Source: LH-M37 sp032251315 (GTDB lineage: Bacteria; Pseudomonadota; Gammaproteobacteria; SZUA-229). Taken from it: DNA of 64,000 nt. Positions 61,521 through 64,000 of this stretch are shown one piece after another (the stretch's first letter is position 1; each line of letters starts with the position of its first letter). The stretch is from positions 22,613 through 86,612 of the forward strand of contig JAVVEE010000002.1 of assembly GCA_032251315.1 (NCBI GenBank), in the 5' to 3' direction. Under the pieces are notes generated by a model that ran no database searches, was not told the origin of the DNA, and saw nothing but the letters and a program-made list of their open reading frames with translations. The position numbers and the translations under genes are program-made.

Positions 61521-62342
61521 ATGCATAAAGAGACTCTCACACGCCCACTACTGCCCCTGATCTTCGTTGCCGCGTCATTGTTGCTCTCGGCCTGTAGCAC
61601 CATGAGCGCCGATCCAAAAGCCGACTGGACTGCCAAAGACTATTACGACGAGGCCAAATCCTCGCTGGATAACGGCGAGTTCCAGACGGCCATCAACAAC
61701 CTCGAAACCCTGGAAGCACAGTTTCCTTTCGACCCTTACGCCAAACAGGCGCAGCTGGATGTGGCCTACGCCTATTACAAATTTGATGAACCCGAATCCG
61801 CGATCAGCGCCGCCAACCGTTTCATGCGCCTGCATCCCAGAGATCCGCACATTGATTACGCCTATTATCTGAAGGGGCTGGTGAATTTTAATCGCGGCTC
61901 CGGCTTTCTCGACAGCTGGTTCCCCCGTGACCATGCCCGCCACGATGCCTCGGTGATATTGCAAGCCTACAACGACTTTTCCACGCTGGTACGCCTCTAT
62001 CCCGAGAGCGACTATGCGGGTGATGCTCACCAGAGAATGGTTTTTTTACGCAACAAACTCGCCCAGAAAGAGATCGACATCGCTGAATTTTATATCGAAC
62101 GCGAAACCTGGTTATCGGCCATCAACCGCGCAAAAAACGTCATCGAACAGTATCAGGACTCCATCTGGAGTCACCGCGCGCTGGAAATCATGGTTGAAGG
62201 TTACAAAAACCTCGGCATCCCCGACCTCGCCACCGACGCACAACGCGTACTCAGCATGAACAAGGTCGACTCTGAACAGAAAATAGCCTCACCGGAAGAT
62301 CAGCTCGGCGAACCCCCTGCCGTGGCCCGCAACCTGAATTAA
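61521..62342 (+). CDS. bamD: Outer-membrane assembly lipoprotein BamD
   Basis: BamD is an essential lipoprotein of the BAM complex. The 273-residue protein (ATG 61521; the TTG at 61506 is rejected) has a lipobox LLSAC at residues 20-24 and TPR repeats with YYDEAKSSLDNGEFQTAINN, QAQLDVAYAYYKFDEPESAI and RDPHIDYAYYLKGL, as in BamD. It is divergent from rluD. Confidence 0.94.
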   Translation: MHKETLTRPLLPLIFVAASLLLSACSTMSADPKADWTAKDYYDEAKSSLDNGEFQTAINNLETLEAQFPFDPYAKQAQLDVAYAYYKFDEPESAISAANRFMRLHPRDPHIDYAYYLKGLVNFNRGSGFLDSWFPRDHARHDASVILQAYNDFSTLVRLYPESDYAGDAHQRMVFLRNKLAQKEIDIAEFYIERETWLSAINRAKNVIEQYQDSIWSHRALEIMVEGYKNLGIPDLATDAQRVLSMNKVDSEQKIASPEDQLGEPPAVARNLN

Positions 62343-62348
62343 AAGATT

Positions 62349-63968
62349 TCAATCCTGGCGATATCCCGAGGTAATCGGGTAACGTCGGTCGCGGCCGAAG
62401 GCGCGGCGGGTTATGCGTACGCCCGGTGCGGCCTGGCGGCGTTTATATTCGTTGCGCTGCACCATGGTGATGACCTGCTCGACCACGGCTCGATCCAGAC
62501 CGGTGGCGACCACATCGTTGATCGGCATATCCTGTTCCACCGACATCTCCAGAATACGATCCAGCACCTCGTAATCGGGCAGGGAATCCTGGTCACACTG
62601 GTCCGCGCGCAATTCGGCGGACGGGGGTCGGGTGATCACGCGCTCGGGAATCACCTCGCCGAGGCTATTTCGATAGCGACACAGCTGGTAGACGCGGGTT
62701 TTGCTGACATCTTTCAGCGGCGCAAAACCGCCCGACATATCGCCGTAAAGCGTGGTGTATCCCACTGACATTTCGCTCTTGTTGCCGGTACTCAGCAGCA
62801 TGCGCCCGCTCTTGTTGGAGATCGCCATCAGAATCAGGCCGCGGCAGCGTGCCTGAATATTTTCTTCCGTGGCATCGGGCTCTTTGCCCGCAAAAACGTC
62901 CTGCAGCAGTTCGAGAAATTGTTCGAATACCGACTCGATGGGAATCACATCATATTGCACGCCCAGTGTCTCGGCCTCGGTTCTGGCATCGTCCAGACTC
63001 ATATCGGCGGTGTATCGGGTCGGCATCATCACCGTGTGTACGTGTTCAGCGCCCAGCGCATCCACGGCAATTGCCAGCGTCAGCGCCGAATCGACGCCGC
63101 CGGATAGACCGATGACCACGCCGACAAAACCGTTTTTGTAAACATAATCCCTCACCCCCAGCACCAGCGCCTTATAAATAGCCTCCTCTTCGCGTAGGGC
63201 GGCAACGTCGCGCTTTTGCATTGCCGCAACCTGATTGGCCGTGATATTGAAATAGTCGATACACGAGTCGAATGCCGGTAAACGCGCCACCAGTTCAGCA
63301 TCCGCGCCCATCACCAGCGATTCACCGTCAAACACCAGCTCATCCTGACCACCGACCATGTTCAAATACAGTATCGGCATCCGGTTTTCCCGGCAGCGCT
63401 GCGCCAGCACCTGCACCCGCTCCTCGTATTTGCCGACATGATACGGCGAGGCGTTGAGCACCAGCATCACTTCGGCCCCGGCGGCCTTCGCCCCGACCAG
63501 CGACTGCGGCTGCCAGACATCTTCACAAATCGCCACCCCGAAACGTACCCCCTGCAACTCGACCACGACATTCTGCGAGCCCGCAGTAAAATAACGCGCC
63601 TCGTCAAAAACAGAATAATTGGGCAGGGTCTGCTTGTGATAGCTGGCGATGCGCTTGCCGTCGCGTAGCCAGACTGCGGTGTTATAGCGTTTCTGATCAA
63701 TATATTCAGGCAGCCCCAGCAGCACATCAATATCGCTGACCCGCAACTCGATGCGCGCCAGCTCAAGCTCGACCTGGGCCATAAAACTGCGACGGTAGAG
63801 CAGATCTTCCGGCGGATAACCCACCAGCGCCAGCTCGGGGAACATGACCAGATCGGCACCCGCCGCTCCGGCCACATGCGACAGCTCAATGATTTTGTCA
63901 GCATTGCCCCTGATATCGCCGACCAGAAAATTATCCTGCACCATGGCGATTTTTATGGTTTTTTTCAT
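62349..63968 (-). CDS. nadE: Glutamine-dependent NAD+ synthetase
   Basis: NadE amidates nicotinic acid adenine dinucleotide. The 539-residue protein has an N-terminal nitrilase domain with the Glu (FPELALVGY), Lys (YHKQTLPNYSVF) and Cys (GVAICEDVWQP) and a C-terminal synthetase domain with the ATP loop GLSGGVDSALTLA. It is convergent with bamD, 6 nt apart. Confidence 0.95.
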   Translation of the reverse strand: MKKTIKIAMVQDNFLVGDIRGNADKIIELSHVAGAAGADLVMFPELALVGYPPEDLLYRRSFMAQVELELARIELRVSDIDVLLGLPEYIDQKRYNTAVWLRDGKRIASYHKQTLPNYSVFDEARYFTAGSQNVVVELQGVRFGVAICEDVWQPQSLVGAKAAGAEVMLVLNASPYHVGKYEERVQVLAQRCRENRMPILYLNMVGGQDELVFDGESLVMGADAELVARLPAFDSCIDYFNITANQVAAMQKRDVAALREEEAIYKALVLGVRDYVYKNGFVGVVIGLSGGVDSALTLAIAVDALGAEHVHTVMMPTRYTADMSLDDARTEAETLGVQYDVIPIESVFEQFLELLQDVFAGKEPDATEENIQARCRGLILMAISNKSGRMLLSTGNKSEMSVGYTTLYGDMSGGFAPLKDVSKTRVYQLCRYRNSLGEVIPERVITRPPSAELRADQCDQDSLPDYEVLDRILEMSVEQDMPINDVVATGLDRAVVEQVITMVQRNEYKRRQAAPGVRITRRAFGRDRRYPITSGYRQD

Positions 63969-64000
63969 TACTAGGTCCTAAACAGCTATGATCATACTTA

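Noticed and set aside
1..64000. CRISPR array, prophage or insertion sequence with transposase
   Set aside because: I found no regularly spaced repeats of CRISPR type, no phage structural genes and no transposase in the window.

Overview
The window is 64 kb of chromosome from a gammaproteobacterium, almost certainly a chemotrophic sulfur oxidiser. The gene orders parC-parE, xerD-dsbC, lptF/lptG divergent from pepA-holC-valS, ilvB-ilvH-ilvC-pssA-leuA, and yebC-ruvC-ruvA-ruvB-ybgC-tolQRAB-pal-cpoB-queE-queC-tRNA-Lys are typical of Gammaproteobacteria. A soxXYZA cluster points to thiosulfate oxidation. No soxB or soxCD is present here, which fits the truncated Sox system of organisms that finish sulfur oxidation by another route. 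A run of exactly 100 N at 55760-55859 shows the sequence is from a scaffolded draft assembly, and one GGDEF/EAL gene has lost its middle in that gap.

Layout. 1-6054: topoisomerase IV (parC runs off the left edge), dsbC and xerD, all on the minus strand. 6155-8541: a lysine/alanine-rich histone-H1-like protein, an outer-membrane barrel-like protein and an RDD membrane protein. 8557-16357: lptG/lptF facing pepA-holC-hypothetical-valS. 16646-23459: an accessory stretch with an unknown protein, a LysR-controlled locus (HPP membrane protein, CBS-pair protein and a two-domain DsrC-like protein without the redox cysteines), two unknown membrane proteins and a chemotaxis receptor. 23886-32837: prfC, rimI, a family-4-type uracil-DNA glycosylase, leuA, pssA, ilvC, ilvH and ilvB, with a leucine-codon-rich leader peptide ahead of leuA. 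33153-39704: a DUF302-like exported protein, a FadL-type porin, the periplasmic protease BepA and soxXYZA. 39798-50489: tRNA-Lys, queuosine genes, Tol-Pal, RuvABC, YebC and a hydrolase. 50874-63968: nadA, aspS, a short MITE-like repeat, an SDR, the GGDEF/EAL gene, clpB, pgeF, rluD, bamD and nadE.

How the parts work together. Most genes are housekeeping: chromosome decatenation and dimer resolution, LPS export, envelope integrity (Tol-Pal, BamD, BepA, DsbC), branched-chain amino-acid synthesis and NAD synthesis. The Sox proteins would bind and oxidise thiosulfate in the periplasm. The HPP/CBS/DsrC-like locus is the best candidate for something undescribed: it couples a transporter-like membrane protein and an adenylate-sensing domain to a DsrC fold that cannot do thiol chemistry.

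Non-coding structure includes three long inverted repeats of two related families, a 166-bp element with 14-bp perfect terminal inverted repeats, a 22-bp sequence found twice in opposite orientation, degenerate direct repeats upstream of soxX, a leu attenuator and several intrinsic terminators. All family assignments come from reading the translated sequences; no database search was run.
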